Shown: positions 34,233 to 43,007 of the stretch, in pieces
Layout of the letters: the number at the start of each line of letters is the position of its first letter
How positions within the stretch are numbered: the first letter of the stretch is position 1
The notes under the pieces: model-generated
Database searches by the model: none
Told to the model about the DNA's origin: nothing
The model's input: the letters and a program-made list of their open reading frames with translations, nothing else
Assembly: GCA_004298045.1 (NCBI GenBank)
Contig: SCRM01000004.1
Span: 1 to 63,492 of the forward strand
DNA from: Rhodanobacter sp.
GTDB taxonomy: Bacteria; Pseudomonadota; Gammaproteobacteria; Xanthomonadales; Rhodanobacteraceae
Reading direction: 5' to 3'
DNA length: 63,492 bases
Translations under genes and position numbers: made by a program

Positions 34233-35489
34233 GTGCACCTGATCCACCGTAGCGCATCCGCATTTTTCCGTCATGGCCGCGCGCTGCGCACCGCAACCTT
34301 TGCCTGCGTGATGGCACTGCTGACCATCGGCACCGCCATTGCCGCAGCGCCGGCCAACGACACCGATGGGCGCGTCTCCGCGTTCTACACTTGGACCGGG
34401 GCGCTCACGACGCCCGGCCGCATGCTGCGCGAAGAGCCACTCGAAGCACCACTCGGCCTGGCCGCCGCCGGCCGGCAGTACCGCATCCTGTACAGCGCAA
34501 CCGACGGCCTGCGCGGGCACGGGCTGGTGGCCGTTTCCGGCGCGCTGTTCGTCCCGCCGGGTACGCCACCCAAAGGCGGCTGGCCGCTGCTGGCCTGGGC
34601 GCACGGCACGGTCGGCATCGCCGACGTCTGCGCGCCGTCGTGGACCGTGCGCTCCTATCGCGACGCCAGCTACCTCGACGCCTGGCTCAGGCAGGGCTTC
34701 GCAATCATCGCCACCGACTACCAGGGCCTCGGCACCCCGGGCACGCATCCGTACATGGATGCGCGCGTCGAAGCCTACAGCGTGCTGGACAGCATCCGCG
34801 CCGCACAACGCGCACACCCCGAGCTGGCGCGGCAGGCCATCCTGATCGGCCAATCGCAAGGCGCCGCGGCAGCGTTCGCATCGGCCGCCTATGCGCCCGA
34901 ATACGTGCCGCACCTGACCATCCTCGGCACCATCGCCACCGGCACGCCCTACCTTGCCCCCAATGCCATGGCCGCCGCGTCGAAGCACGATCCGGACGAA
35001 GTGCGCCCGCAATTTGCCTACACCGCGTTTCTCGTGCTTGCCGCCAATGCGCAGTCGGCCACGCCGATCGATCTGGCCAGCTTGTTCAACCCGAAAGCGC
35101 GCGCCATCGTGGAGGAAGCCCGCGGCGCCTGCATCGCGCAGATGGAAGCCGACGCGGTGAACGCGGGCATCACTGACCGAAGCGCCTACCGCGGCAGCCT
35201 GATGCAGGCCATCGGGCCGTATGCCAAGGGTTTCCTGTACCCCACGCTGAAGCTCGCGCAACCGCTGTTCATGGGCATCGGCGCGAAAGATGTCGACGCC
35301 ACCACCGCCAGCCAGTTGATGCTTGCCCACGACGCCTGCGCTGCCGGCAGCACCGTCCAGGCCCACCTCTACGCCGGCCTCGACCACAACGCCACCGTCA
35401 ATGGCTCGCTCAAAGATTCGGTTCCGTTCGCACGGCGGTTACTGGCTGGGGAGAAGACTGCGCCCGTGTGCACCCCGACCACAAACTAG
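34233..35489 (+). CDS. Secreted alpha/beta-hydrolase, secretory-lipase type (second copy)
   Basis: A 418-aa homologue of the lipase at 6.5 kb. A basic leader of about 20 residues and the hydrophobic stretch TFACVMALLTIGTAIAAAPA form a signal peptide. The hydrolase blocks AWAHGTVGIADVCAPS, IIATDYQGLGTPGTHPY, GQSQGAAAAF (nucleophile Ser about 208) and AGLDHNATVNG (His) are present. The start is GTG at 34233 with GGAG upstream. An extracellular or periplasmic esterase on steroid esters is a contextual guess. Its last 80 bases overlap the end of the convergent GMC gene. Confidence 0.83.
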   Translation: MHLIHRSASAFFRHGRALRTATFACVMALLTIGTAIAAAPANDTDGRVSAFYTWTGALTTPGRMLREEPLEAPLGLAAAGRQYRILYSATDGLRGHGLVAVSGALFVPPGTPPKGGWPLLAWAHGTVGIADVCAPSWTVRSYRDASYLDAWLRQGFAIIATDYQGLGTPGTHPYMDARVEAYSVLDSIRAAQRAHPELARQAILIGQSQGAAAAFASAAYAPEYVPHLTILGTIATGTPYLAPNAMAAASKHDPDEVRPQFAYTAFLVLAANAQSATPIDLASLFNPKARAIVEEARGACIAQMEADAVNAGITDRSAYRGSLMQAIGPYAKGFLYPTLKLAQPLFMGIGAKDVDATTASQLMLAHDACAAGSTVQAHLYAGLDHNATVNGSLKDSVPFARRLLAGEKTAPVCTPTTN

Positions 35490-37167
35490 GGTCGACAGCC
35501 GACGGCAAGGCACCGGTTCCAGCGTCAATCGGCATTGGCGCCGGCCGCCCAAGTACCAGGTCGGCGCCCTTGTCACCGATCACCACGGAGATGGCATTGG
35601 TGTTGCCCGAGATGAGGTGCGGCATCACCGAGGCATCGATCACGCGCAGGCCATCCACGCCGCGCAGCTTGAGATCCGGCGTCACCACGGCGAGCGGGTC
35701 GTCAGCCGCACCCATGCGGCAAGTGCAGGAGGCGTGGTGGCCGGAGCCCAGGTAACCACCGAGCCAATCGAGCCACTCGGCGTCGCTTTCGACTCTCGGC
35801 CCCGGTCGGGTCTCCGCGTCGATCAGTGCGGCCAGTGCCGGCTGCGCAGCGATGCGGCGCATGCTGCGCAGACCGTGCAACAACGCGCGGCGGTCGCGCT
35901 CGTCGTCGAGATAATTCATGCGAATGACGGCAAGGTCGCCCGCATCCGCACTGCGCAGGCGCACCGAGCCGCGCGAGTACGGCCGCACCTGGTATGGCGC
36001 CAACGTCATGCCGGGGTACGCCTCCGCGCGATACGCCTTGCCGCCCGCCATGAACGCCTCGATGTCGCCGGACGCCGGCAAGCCGTGCACCTCGATGTCG
36101 TTGTACGGCAGCGAAGGATCACTGCTGAGCCAGGCACCGAACTCGGCACCGGGCACCGTCATCGGCCCGCGGTGGCAGAACGCGTAGCGCAGCAGCGAGC
36201 CGATCAATCCCCGGCCGCGATAGTGCTCATTGAGGCTGGGCACGCCGCTGTGCAGGCGCCACGACATCGGCACGATCGCGTGATCCTGCAGGTTGGCGCC
36301 CACCCCGGGAAGGTCGCGCCGCACGGGGATGCCAAGCTCCCGCAGGTGCCCGGCCGGGCCGATGCCGGAAAGCATCAATACCTGCGGCGACTGCAACGCG
36401 CCCGCACACAGCAGCACTTCGGCACGCGCACTGGCGTGCCCCGGCGTGCCGTCGGCATTGCGCCACTGCACGCCGACCGCACGCCCGTCCGCCAGTTCGA
36501 TGCGCGTCACCAGCGCCCACGGGCGCAGGGAGACATTCGGCCTCGCCAGTGCCGGTTCGATCGCATTGACGGCAATTGATGAGCGACGGCCCCTGCGCAG
36601 GTTCGCTTGGAACAGGCCGGCACCGTCTGGATGGCCGTCGTTGAAATCCGCGCAGCGGCGCAAGCCTCCCTGCACCGCGGCGTCGACCATGGCCCGCGAT
36701 ACCGCCTGCGGTTCGCGCAGGTCACTTGCCGGCAGCGGACCGCCGCGGCCATGCCATGTGCCGGCGTCGGGTCGCTCCTGATCCTCTGTGTGTCGGAAAT
36801 ACGGCAGCAGCTCCGGCCAGCTCCAGCCGCGCGCCCCGTGCGCCACCCAGCTCGCGTAATCGGCACGGTCGCCGCGCACGTACAGCATGCCGTTGATCGA
36901 CGACGAGCCACCCAGCACCTTGCCGCGCGGCAGGGCAATCCGCCGCCCCGCCGCCCAGCGTTCCGGCTCCGTCGCGTGGCCCCACGAAAACTGCGGGTTG
37001 TACAACGCCTGCCCCCAGCCAACCGGTATGCTCACCAACGGATGCCGGTGGCTGCCGCCACCCTCCAACAGCAGCACTCTGTTGCGGCGATCCGCGCTCA
37101 ATCGCGACGCAAGCATGCCGCCGGCGGAGCCGGCACCGATGACGATGTAGTCGAAACTGGCCGCCAT
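35410..37167 (-). CDS. GMC-family FAD oxidoreductase
   Basis: A 585-aa glucose-methanol-choline oxidoreductase: N-terminal FAD motif VIGAGSAGGMLASRLSAD, RGKVLGGSSSINGMLYVRGD, signature GALQSPQVLMLSGIGP, catalytic His region GHHASCTCRMG and SGNTNAISVVIG. It would oxidise an alcohol group; cholesterol oxidase belongs to the same superfamily, so a steroid hydroxyl is possible. A tail of about 40 residues follows the normal family end and is encoded over the convergent lipase. It follows TonB receptor 2 by 25 bases and is probably co-transcribed. Confidence 0.88.
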   Translation of the reverse strand: MAASFDYIVIGAGSAGGMLASRLSADRRNRVLLLEGGGSHRHPLVSIPVGWGQALYNPQFSWGHATEPERWAAGRRIALPRGKVLGGSSSINGMLYVRGDRADYASWVAHGARGWSWPELLPYFRHTEDQERPDAGTWHGRGGPLPASDLREPQAVSRAMVDAAVQGGLRRCADFNDGHPDGAGLFQANLRRGRRSSIAVNAIEPALARPNVSLRPWALVTRIELADGRAVGVQWRNADGTPGHASARAEVLLCAGALQSPQVLMLSGIGPAGHLRELGIPVRRDLPGVGANLQDHAIVPMSWRLHSGVPSLNEHYRGRGLIGSLLRYAFCHRGPMTVPGAEFGAWLSSDPSLPYNDIEVHGLPASGDIEAFMAGGKAYRAEAYPGMTLAPYQVRPYSRGSVRLRSADAGDLAVIRMNYLDDERDRRALLHGLRSMRRIAAQPALAALIDAETRPGPRVESDAEWLDWLGGYLGSGHHASCTCRMGAADDPLAVVTPDLKLRGVDGLRVIDASVMPHLISGNTNAISVVIGDKGADLVLGRPAPMPIDAGTGALPSAVDPSLWSGCTRAQSSPQPVTAVRTEPNL

Positions 37168-37192
37168 TGCCTCCGCTCCTGCCCGCCGTGGG

Positions 37193-39469
37193 CTACCAGC
37201 GCGCTGTCACGTCAATCCCGAACGTGCGTGGCTGGTCGAAATTGGCAACCCGCAGGTTGGCAAAGCCGGGGCCGAAGTCGATCACGTTGCTGACGTGCGC
37301 GACGTTGGTGAGGTTTTTCACCCACAGCGCGACTTCGCCATCCAGCCCATGGCCCCAGTTCATGCCGGAAAACGCCAACCGGCCGTTGACCATCGCTTGG
37401 CTGCCGATATGGCTGTTGGCCGCCACTTGCTGCGTGGGGTCGGCCAAGCGCAATTGGTACGGGTAGGCGTAAAAGCCGCTGGTGAAGCGGTATTCCAGTG
37501 TGCCGGTCAGGCTGCCGTTACCGGTCCGAAGGAAGGTGTCGGTGGCAACCAGGCTGGCGGTGTGGCGTGGCGCGTGCACCACTGCGCGGTTGTCCGCCAC
37601 GTTGACGCCCAGCTCCATGAATCGGTCGTACTTGGTGTGCAGGTAACCGTAGTTGGCGTGCAGGGTGAAATCCGGTGTGGGGTGCCACTGCGCTTCCAGC
37701 TCCACGCCCTCGGCGTGCGCCTTGCCCACGTTGAGCACCGCCGAGCCAGCAGAACCCTGGGCGGTGAAAACGGGCTCCTGCAGCTCGTCGATGCGGTTGT
37801 AGAAAAGCGCAGCGTTCAGGCTGGCCTGGCCACCGAAGAACGTGCTCTTGCTGCCCACCTCGAAGGTTTTCTGCTTCTCCGGCAGGTACGGCGTCACGGC
37901 CGAGACGGGGTCCTGTGCCTCACCGTTGAAGCCGCCGCTCATGTAGCCCTCGGCGTAGCGCGCGTAGAGCATGTGGTTGTCGCCAAGCTTGTACGCCGCG
38001 TTGAGCGTGACGGTGGTGTCGCCAAATGCCTTGCTGGCATGCGTGCCGAACGGGATGACCACCGCGCCGTTGGCGACCAGAAAGCGCGAAATATCCTTGG
38101 TTTCGTCGGTACGGCGAAGACCGGCGGTGAAAGTCCAGCGCTCCCCCAGCCGGTAGTCGACCTGACCGTAGGCCGCGTGGGCACGCGTGTCGAAACCGTA
38201 GTTGGACGTATAGATGGCCGAGCCGAAAAAGAAACTCTGCGGGTTTTCGGTGTAGCCCTTGTCGCCGAAGTAGTACAGGCCGGCCACCCAGTTCCACGGG
38301 CCGGCGCTGCCGAGATACTGCAGCTCGTGCGAGTTCTGGCGGTAACGCGAGAGGCGTTGGGTCTGCGCCAGCGCGATCGGCGAGCCGTCGAGGTCGAGCG
38401 CGTCGTCCCAGTGCATTTCGCGGTGCGCGCCGATGTACTTGAGCGTCCCGGCGCCGCCCAGTTTCCAGTTCACCGTGAGCGCGTTGCCGTCGATGCGCAC
38501 GCGTTCGAACTCGGGCGCATTGACCGACGCCGTGGTCTGTCGGTCCGGATTGACGATGATGCCGGGGATGCCGAACAGCTCGCCCACCTGCGAGTACACC
38601 GCCTGGTTGAACAACGGGTACTGGCTGGTCTTGCTGTGGTCGTAGCGGTAGTCGATCGTGAGGTTGTCGGTGGCGTCGTAGCGCAGCGCGGCGAAGGCCT
38701 CCTCGTTGTGGCGGTTGCCCAGCTCGGGCGTCGAGCTGCCGGGCGTGGTCCTGACCCAGCCATCGCGCCGCTCGATGCGCGCACCCAGCGTGGCCTTGAG
38801 CTTGCCGATGGCCGGCAGATCCACCAGCGCCTTGCCAACCTTGCTGCCGTAGTTGCCGAACCCAACCTGCGCCATGGCGCTGAAATCCCCGCTGGGGGGC
38901 CGCGTGACGAGGTTGATCGCACCGGCCATGGTGTTGCGCCCGAACAGCGTGCCCTGCGGGCCGCGCAATACCTCGATGCGCTCCAGGTCGAGCAGGTCGA
39001 ACACCGAGCCCTGGGTCTTGCCGATGTAGACGCCATCCACGTACAACCCCACCGGCGTGTCCCAGGTGAGCGCCGGGTTGTAGCCGGCCATGCCGCGAAT
39101 GGAAATCTGCGCCGCGGTGGAATCGCCCGGCGTGGTGCTGACCTGCAGGTTCGGCACCGCGGAGCTCAAATCCGCCACGTTCGCCATGCCGCGCGCCTGC
39201 AGCGCGGCCTCTCCAATCGCGCTGACGGAGATCGGCACGTCCTTCAGCTTCTGCGTGCGGCGCTGCGCGGTCACCACCACTTCCTTGAGCTTCACGGGCG
39301 TCTTTTCGCCGTCGGCACGGCTGCTCTGGGCACCATCCGCCGCCAACGCGCCGGCGTCGACGGCGGGATCAGTGCCGGCGCCAGCCCACGATGGCAGCGC
39401 CACCAGCACTTGGGCGCTTGCGACGGCCAGCAGGCCACGACGGATTTGCGCAATGCGGATACTCGTCAC
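37193..39469 (-). CDS. TonB-dependent outer-membrane receptor 2
   Basis: A 758-aa receptor with a signal peptide (to about PSWAGA), a TonB box/plug (LKEVVVTAQRRTQKLKDVPI), the signature DLERIEVLRGPQGTLFGRNT, and a barrel ending FGIDVTARW. Its plug is very similar to that of receptor 3 and less so to receptor 1, implying local duplication. It heads the receptor-GMC unit, so its ligand may be what the GMC enzyme oxidises. A regulon box lies 217 bases upstream. Confidence 0.93.
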   Translation of the reverse strand: MTSIRIAQIRRGLLAVASAQVLVALPSWAGAGTDPAVDAGALAADGAQSSRADGEKTPVKLKEVVVTAQRRTQKLKDVPISVSAIGEAALQARGMANVADLSSAVPNLQVSTTPGDSTAAQISIRGMAGYNPALTWDTPVGLYVDGVYIGKTQGSVFDLLDLERIEVLRGPQGTLFGRNTMAGAINLVTRPPSGDFSAMAQVGFGNYGSKVGKALVDLPAIGKLKATLGARIERRDGWVRTTPGSSTPELGNRHNEEAFAALRYDATDNLTIDYRYDHSKTSQYPLFNQAVYSQVGELFGIPGIIVNPDRQTTASVNAPEFERVRIDGNALTVNWKLGGAGTLKYIGAHREMHWDDALDLDGSPIALAQTQRLSRYRQNSHELQYLGSAGPWNWVAGLYYFGDKGYTENPQSFFFGSAIYTSNYGFDTRAHAAYGQVDYRLGERWTFTAGLRRTDETKDISRFLVANGAVVIPFGTHASKAFGDTTVTLNAAYKLGDNHMLYARYAEGYMSGGFNGEAQDPVSAVTPYLPEKQKTFEVGSKSTFFGGQASLNAALFYNRIDELQEPVFTAQGSAGSAVLNVGKAHAEGVELEAQWHPTPDFTLHANYGYLHTKYDRFMELGVNVADNRAVVHAPRHTASLVATDTFLRTGNGSLTGTLEYRFTSGFYAYPYQLRLADPTQQVAANSHIGSQAMVNGRLAFSGMNWGHGLDGEVALWVKNLTNVAHVSNVIDFGPGFANLRVANFDQPRTFGIDVTARW

Positions 39470-39685
39470 GCTCAGTCCTCATCCAGGCCCCATGTCCACG
39501 CTGCGGCACCGCAACTGGACAAGGGAAAACATCGAACGTCGACGCCCGCTGGTCGTCGCGATCCCCATCGCCGCGGGCATCGAGCACGGGGCTCGAACGG
39601 TTGCGACGTCATGCGCATTCAGCCAGTCGCATGCGTTTCCCGCCTGCGGGCCCGACAGAGGGTGCGACCACCTGACCGCCGATGA

Positions 39686-39705
39686 AATCGTCCAAAGAGA
39701 CTAAG
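39686..39705. promoter_or_regulatory. Steroid-regulon box (copy e) upstream of TonB receptor 2
   Basis: AATCGTCC-AAAG-AGACTAAG. This TAAG form of the right half is shared with copies g and h. Orientation relative to the receptor gene is the same as for the other two receptors. Confidence 0.75.
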
Positions 39706-39909
39706 AACTTCGGCAGTCACGGCCGCGATCCCACTGAAGCGGTTTCGCCGACCTCCGCCGCTCGCTCGTGGGCGGCCACTTCCTGGCATCCACACAGGAA
39801 GCAGGAAACGCCAACCGGCCTTTCCGCAAGGACACACCGGCGCGCCCGGCCCGCGGCTGCCATCGATGGAGCTCGTGACAGGAACACCCACACGCCACGC
39901 GCCCGGCCC

Positions 39910-39929
39910 CATCGTCCGCGCGGACGATG
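39910..39929. promoter_or_regulatory. Steroid-regulon box (copy f), perfect palindrome
   Basis: CATCGTCC-GCGC-GGACGATG, a perfect 8-4-8 inverted repeat; with the self-complementary centre all 20 bases are palindromic. It lies 68 bases before the preferred MFS start. Confidence 0.85.
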
Positions 39930-39997
39930 TCATCGCCGACGTTCGACCTAGAGTCTGCACTGAAGTCCTCCGCCGCCAACAGAGCCGAACCAAGCCG

Positions 39998-41269
39998 GTG
40001 ACCGACGAGAAGCCAGACTCCACGCAGCCGCAAGCGGGCGCGGCTGCCGCAGGAATGAACCGCCAGCCGTGGTATTGGCTGGCCGTGGTGTCGGCCATCG
40101 GCTTCCTGCTGGTGGGTGCCATGCTGACCTCGCTCACGGTCTACACCACGACCATGCAGGCCGAATTTCATTGGGACGAAACCCGGATGGGTCTGGGGCC
40201 GGTGGCGCTGCTGTTGGGCATGAGCCTGGGCAACCTGCTGACCGGAAGGGCGACGAGCATTCTGGGTATCCGCGGCACCTTCCTCGCTGGCACGATGCTG
40301 GCGGCCATGGCGTGGTTTGGCGCCGGATTCGTGCAAGCGCTGGGGCAACTGCTGGTGGCCGCGTTTGCGTGCGGGGTCGGCATCGGGCTGGGCAGCATCG
40401 TTCCCAGCCTTACCCTGATCGCCGGCGTGTTCGATGCAAAAAAGGGGCTGGCGATGGGCATCTTCATCGGCGCCACTGCGCTGGCCAGCTCGGTGATGCC
40501 GTACGCCACCGGCGTGCTGACCCGCGCGACCAGTTGGCGCTGGGCGTTCTGGGTGGTCGGCGTGGCCACTTTCGTCATCGGTCTGGCGCTGCTGCGCACG
40601 CTACCGGCCCGCATTGCCGCAGGGCCCGGGCATGCGGCGCAGGCCGCCTCCGGAGCGCCGCGGCGCACCGCCAAGTGGGCCTATGCCGCGTTGCTGCTGG
40701 CAATCACCGCCAGCCAGGTTTCGCTGAACGGGGTGCTGTTCAACGTGGTGGCATATCTCGACAAGAGTGGCCTCGGCCTGCCGGCGGCAATCCGCATCTA
40801 CAGCATCGCCAATTTCGTGAGCCTGCCAGGGCTGCTTATCGGCGGTTACGTGTCTGATCGCGTCCGACCATACGTGTTGCTGCCGGTAATCCTTCTGCTG
40901 GAGGCCATCGGCACGGCCGCGCTGCTTGGCGTGACTTCGCCGTCGGCGGCATGGGCATGCCTGGCCTTGTTCATCCTGGTCTGGGGCGGCGTGTCCGGCT
41001 TGCCGGCACAGGCCGGCTCGATGCATCTGGCCGAGGTTGCCGCGCCTTCCAGCTACGCGCTGCTGCTGGGTACGCTGTTCACCGTCAGCGGCATCGTGGG
41101 CGCGGCGGCGCCGGCAGCGGTGGGCTGGTTGTACGACACCACGCACGATTATTTCTGGCCGATGACGCTGTTGGCAGCGTTGTCGGTGCTGGCGGCGGTC
41201 GCCGCACTGTTCAGCCGCCCGCACACGGGCGAAAGCCATCGCGTTGTGAACGACGGGGTTTCTGCATGA
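39998..41269 (+). CDS. MFS permease
   Basis: A membrane permease of about 423 aa with around 12 hydrophobic segments (WLAVVSAIGFLLVGAMLTSL, RGTFLAGTMLAAMAWFGAGF). It resembles oxalate/formate-antiporter and monocarboxylate-type MFS proteins. The long open frame begins at 39866, but that would place the palindromic box inside the gene. I prefer the GTG at 39998; ATG 40055 is also possible. It heads the MFS/FAD oxidase/RidA/GMC unit and its stop overlaps the next start (ATGA). Confidence 0.82.
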   Translation: MTDEKPDSTQPQAGAAAAGMNRQPWYWLAVVSAIGFLLVGAMLTSLTVYTTTMQAEFHWDETRMGLGPVALLLGMSLGNLLTGRATSILGIRGTFLAGTMLAAMAWFGAGFVQALGQLLVAAFACGVGIGLGSIVPSLTLIAGVFDAKKGLAMGIFIGATALASSVMPYATGVLTRATSWRWAFWVVGVATFVIGLALLRTLPARIAAGPGHAAQAASGAPRRTAKWAYAALLLAITASQVSLNGVLFNVVAYLDKSGLGLPAAIRIYSIANFVSLPGLLIGGYVSDRVRPYVLLPVILLLEAIGTAALLGVTSPSAAWACLALFILVWGGVSGLPAQAGSMHLAEVAAPSSYALLLGTLFTVSGIVGAAAPAAVGWLYDTTHDYFWPMTLLAALSVLAAVAALFSRPHTGESHRVVNDGVSA

Positions 41270-42582
41270 CCCGCCGCGACGCGTATGACACCGGCATGGT
41301 GGACGTGGCCGCCAGCGGTTGGACCGCGCCACAAGGGCTCGCGCCCTCGTGGCCGCAACTCGCCAACGACGTACAGGCCGACGTGGCCGTGGTCGGCGCC
41401 GGACTGGCCGGCGCTTCCCTCGGTCTGCACCTGGCCGAAGCCGGTGTACGCACGTGCCTGCTCGAAGCACGACAGCCCGGCTGGGGCGCCTCCGGGCGCA
41501 ACGCCGGCCACGTGTTGCCGATCCTGCGCAGCGTGAAGCCACTGGCAGCGTTTCCCGGCGGCGGCGCCTCGTTCCTGGAGGTTTTCCGGGAGCACCACAC
41601 CCTGCCCTACGACTTGGCGCGCCAGTACGCCATTGACTGCGATGCAGTGCGGTCGGGCTACATCAACGGCATGCGCACGGCACGCGCACGCGACGCCTTC
41701 GTGCGCACCAGCCAGTATCTGGAAGATCTGCGTTTGCAGCACCTGGTACCGTTGTCGGCGGCGGAAATGCAGGGCCTCACTGGCTCGAACGATTACCCAT
41801 TCGGCGTCCTGTTTCCCGATGGCGGGCGCATCAACCCATACCTGTTCACCAACGGCATGGTGGCCGCCGCGGCCCGGTTGGGCACACGCGTGCACGGGGA
41901 CAGCGAGGTGTTGACGATCCAGCCCGAAGGCAGGCGCTGGAGGGTGCGCACGGCCGGCGGCAGCGTGGTCGCCGATCGCGTGGTGTTTTGTACCAACGCC
42001 TACCCGACCGCGGTGGAGCCGGCGTTCCAGCGGGGCTTCCATCCGCTGACCGCCTACGGCATCGCCACCAAGCCGCTGCCGGAGGCGGCACGAAAGCAGA
42101 TCTTGCCGGGCGGCGGCACGTTCTCGCAGGCGCCGCTGGACATCAATCCGCTGGTGCACGACCGGCACGGGCGCCTGATCCTTTCCTCCATCCCGCGCGT
42201 CGGCCACGCGATGGACATGGCCTGGCATTTCGCCTCGCAACTGCGCTGGATTCACCGAACCTGGCCGGAAACGCGTGGCATGCGTATCGAACCCGATCGC
42301 TACTGGACCGGTCGCGTGGCGCTGACGGCCTCCCAGTTCCCCGGCTTCTACGAGCTGCAGAAAGGCGTCTACGGGCTGATGTACTTCAACGCCTGGGGCA
42401 ACGTGATGGCACCGTTGATGGGCAAGATCGTGGCCGCCGCGCTCGCCCGCGACGACCTCGCCGCGCTGCCAATTCCGGTGAGTCGGCCCGAACCCGTATC
42501 CCACCAAGGCAAATACCAGTGGATCATCGGCCGCCTGCTGTTGCCGGCGGCAAGAACCGCGCAGCGGCTCGGCTTCATTTGA
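41266..42582 (+). CDS. FAD-dependent amine/amino-acid oxidoreductase (DAO family)
   Basis: A 438-aa flavoprotein of the D-amino-acid-oxidase fold, most like gamma-glutamylputrescine oxidase-type enzymes. The N-terminal dinucleotide motif is VAVVGAGLAGASLGLHLAEA, followed by GWGASGRNAGHVLP. The C-terminal YFNAWGNVMAPLMGKIVAA closes the FAD site. Family members oxidise C-N bonds, giving imines. It is translationally coupled to the MFS permease and followed by a RidA-like gene, a pairing expected for imine or enamine chemistry. The substrate is not evident; an amine-bearing steroid or conjugate is possible. Confidence 0.85.
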   Translation: MTRRDAYDTGMVDVAASGWTAPQGLAPSWPQLANDVQADVAVVGAGLAGASLGLHLAEAGVRTCLLEARQPGWGASGRNAGHVLPILRSVKPLAAFPGGGASFLEVFREHHTLPYDLARQYAIDCDAVRSGYINGMRTARARDAFVRTSQYLEDLRLQHLVPLSAAEMQGLTGSNDYPFGVLFPDGGRINPYLFTNGMVAAAARLGTRVHGDSEVLTIQPEGRRWRVRTAGGSVVADRVVFCTNAYPTAVEPAFQRGFHPLTAYGIATKPLPEAARKQILPGGGTFSQAPLDINPLVHDRHGRLILSSIPRVGHAMDMAWHFASQLRWIHRTWPETRGMRIEPDRYWTGRVALTASQFPGFYELQKGVYGLMYFNAWGNVMAPLMGKIVAAALARDDLAALPIPVSRPEPVSHQGKYQWIIGRLLLPAARTAQRLGFI

Positions 42583-42627
42583 CCGGCGCCACGCGCCGCG
42601 GTCTTCAACCTTCATCGAGGCCATGCA

Positions 42628-43002
42628 GTGGACGAGGAATTGGCGCAGCAATACGGTTATCGTGATTCCTATGCCGCCGGCGGGCTTCTGTTCTGCTCCG
42701 GACAACTCGGCGTGGACACTGACGGCCACGTGCCGAAGGATCCGGCAAGGCAATTCGAGCTGGCATTTGCGGCACTGGAAACGCTGCTGGCGCGCCACGG
42801 CCTCGGCCCGGCCGACATCGTCGATCTCACCAGTTTCCACGTCCATTACCCGCTGCACATGGAGGCATTCATGCGCAGCAAGGCTGCCTTCATGGGCGGC
42901 GCCACCTGCTGCTGGACAGCAGTGGGTGTGACAGCGCTGGGTTATCCCGATGCGCTGGCGGAAATCAAGACGATTGCGCGCCTTGGAAACAACGCAGGCT
43001 GA
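42628..43002 (+). CDS. RidA/YjgF-family protein lacking the catalytic Arg
   Basis: A 124-aa protein of the RidA/YER057c/UK114 family (LLFCSGQLGVDTDGHVP; DIVDLTSFHVHY; DALAEIKTIARL). In true RidA enamine/imine deaminases an Arg sits in the segment before the conserved VEVA strand. Here the segment reads CCWTAVGV, with Trp in that position, so classical deaminase activity is doubtful, as in other RidA subfamilies. The start is GTG at 42628 with GAGG eight bases upstream. It lies between the FAD oxidase and the GMC gene in one transcript. Confidence 0.83.
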   Translation: MDEELAQQYGYRDSYAAGGLLFCSGQLGVDTDGHVPKDPARQFELAFAALETLLARHGLGPADIVDLTSFHVHYPLHMEAFMRSKAAFMGGATCCWTAVGVTALGYPDALAEIKTIARLGNNAG

Positions 43003-43007
43003 AAGCC

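Larger units (their letters stand above)
39470..39997. other. Divergent regulatory region with two regulon boxes
   Basis: About 530 bases between receptor 2 (minus) and the MFS permease (plus). Two copies of the regulon box lie here (39686 and 39910), one near each transcription unit. Open frames run through it but none is convincing. Confidence 0.65.

Noticed and set aside
37295-39685. A 796-aa plus-strand open frame
   Set aside because: Lies entirely opposite TonB receptor 2, whose motifs are unambiguous on the minus strand.
39866-39997. Longer N-terminus for the MFS permease starting at 39866
   Set aside because: It would place the perfect regulatory palindrome inside the coding region, and the added residues show no membrane or signal character.
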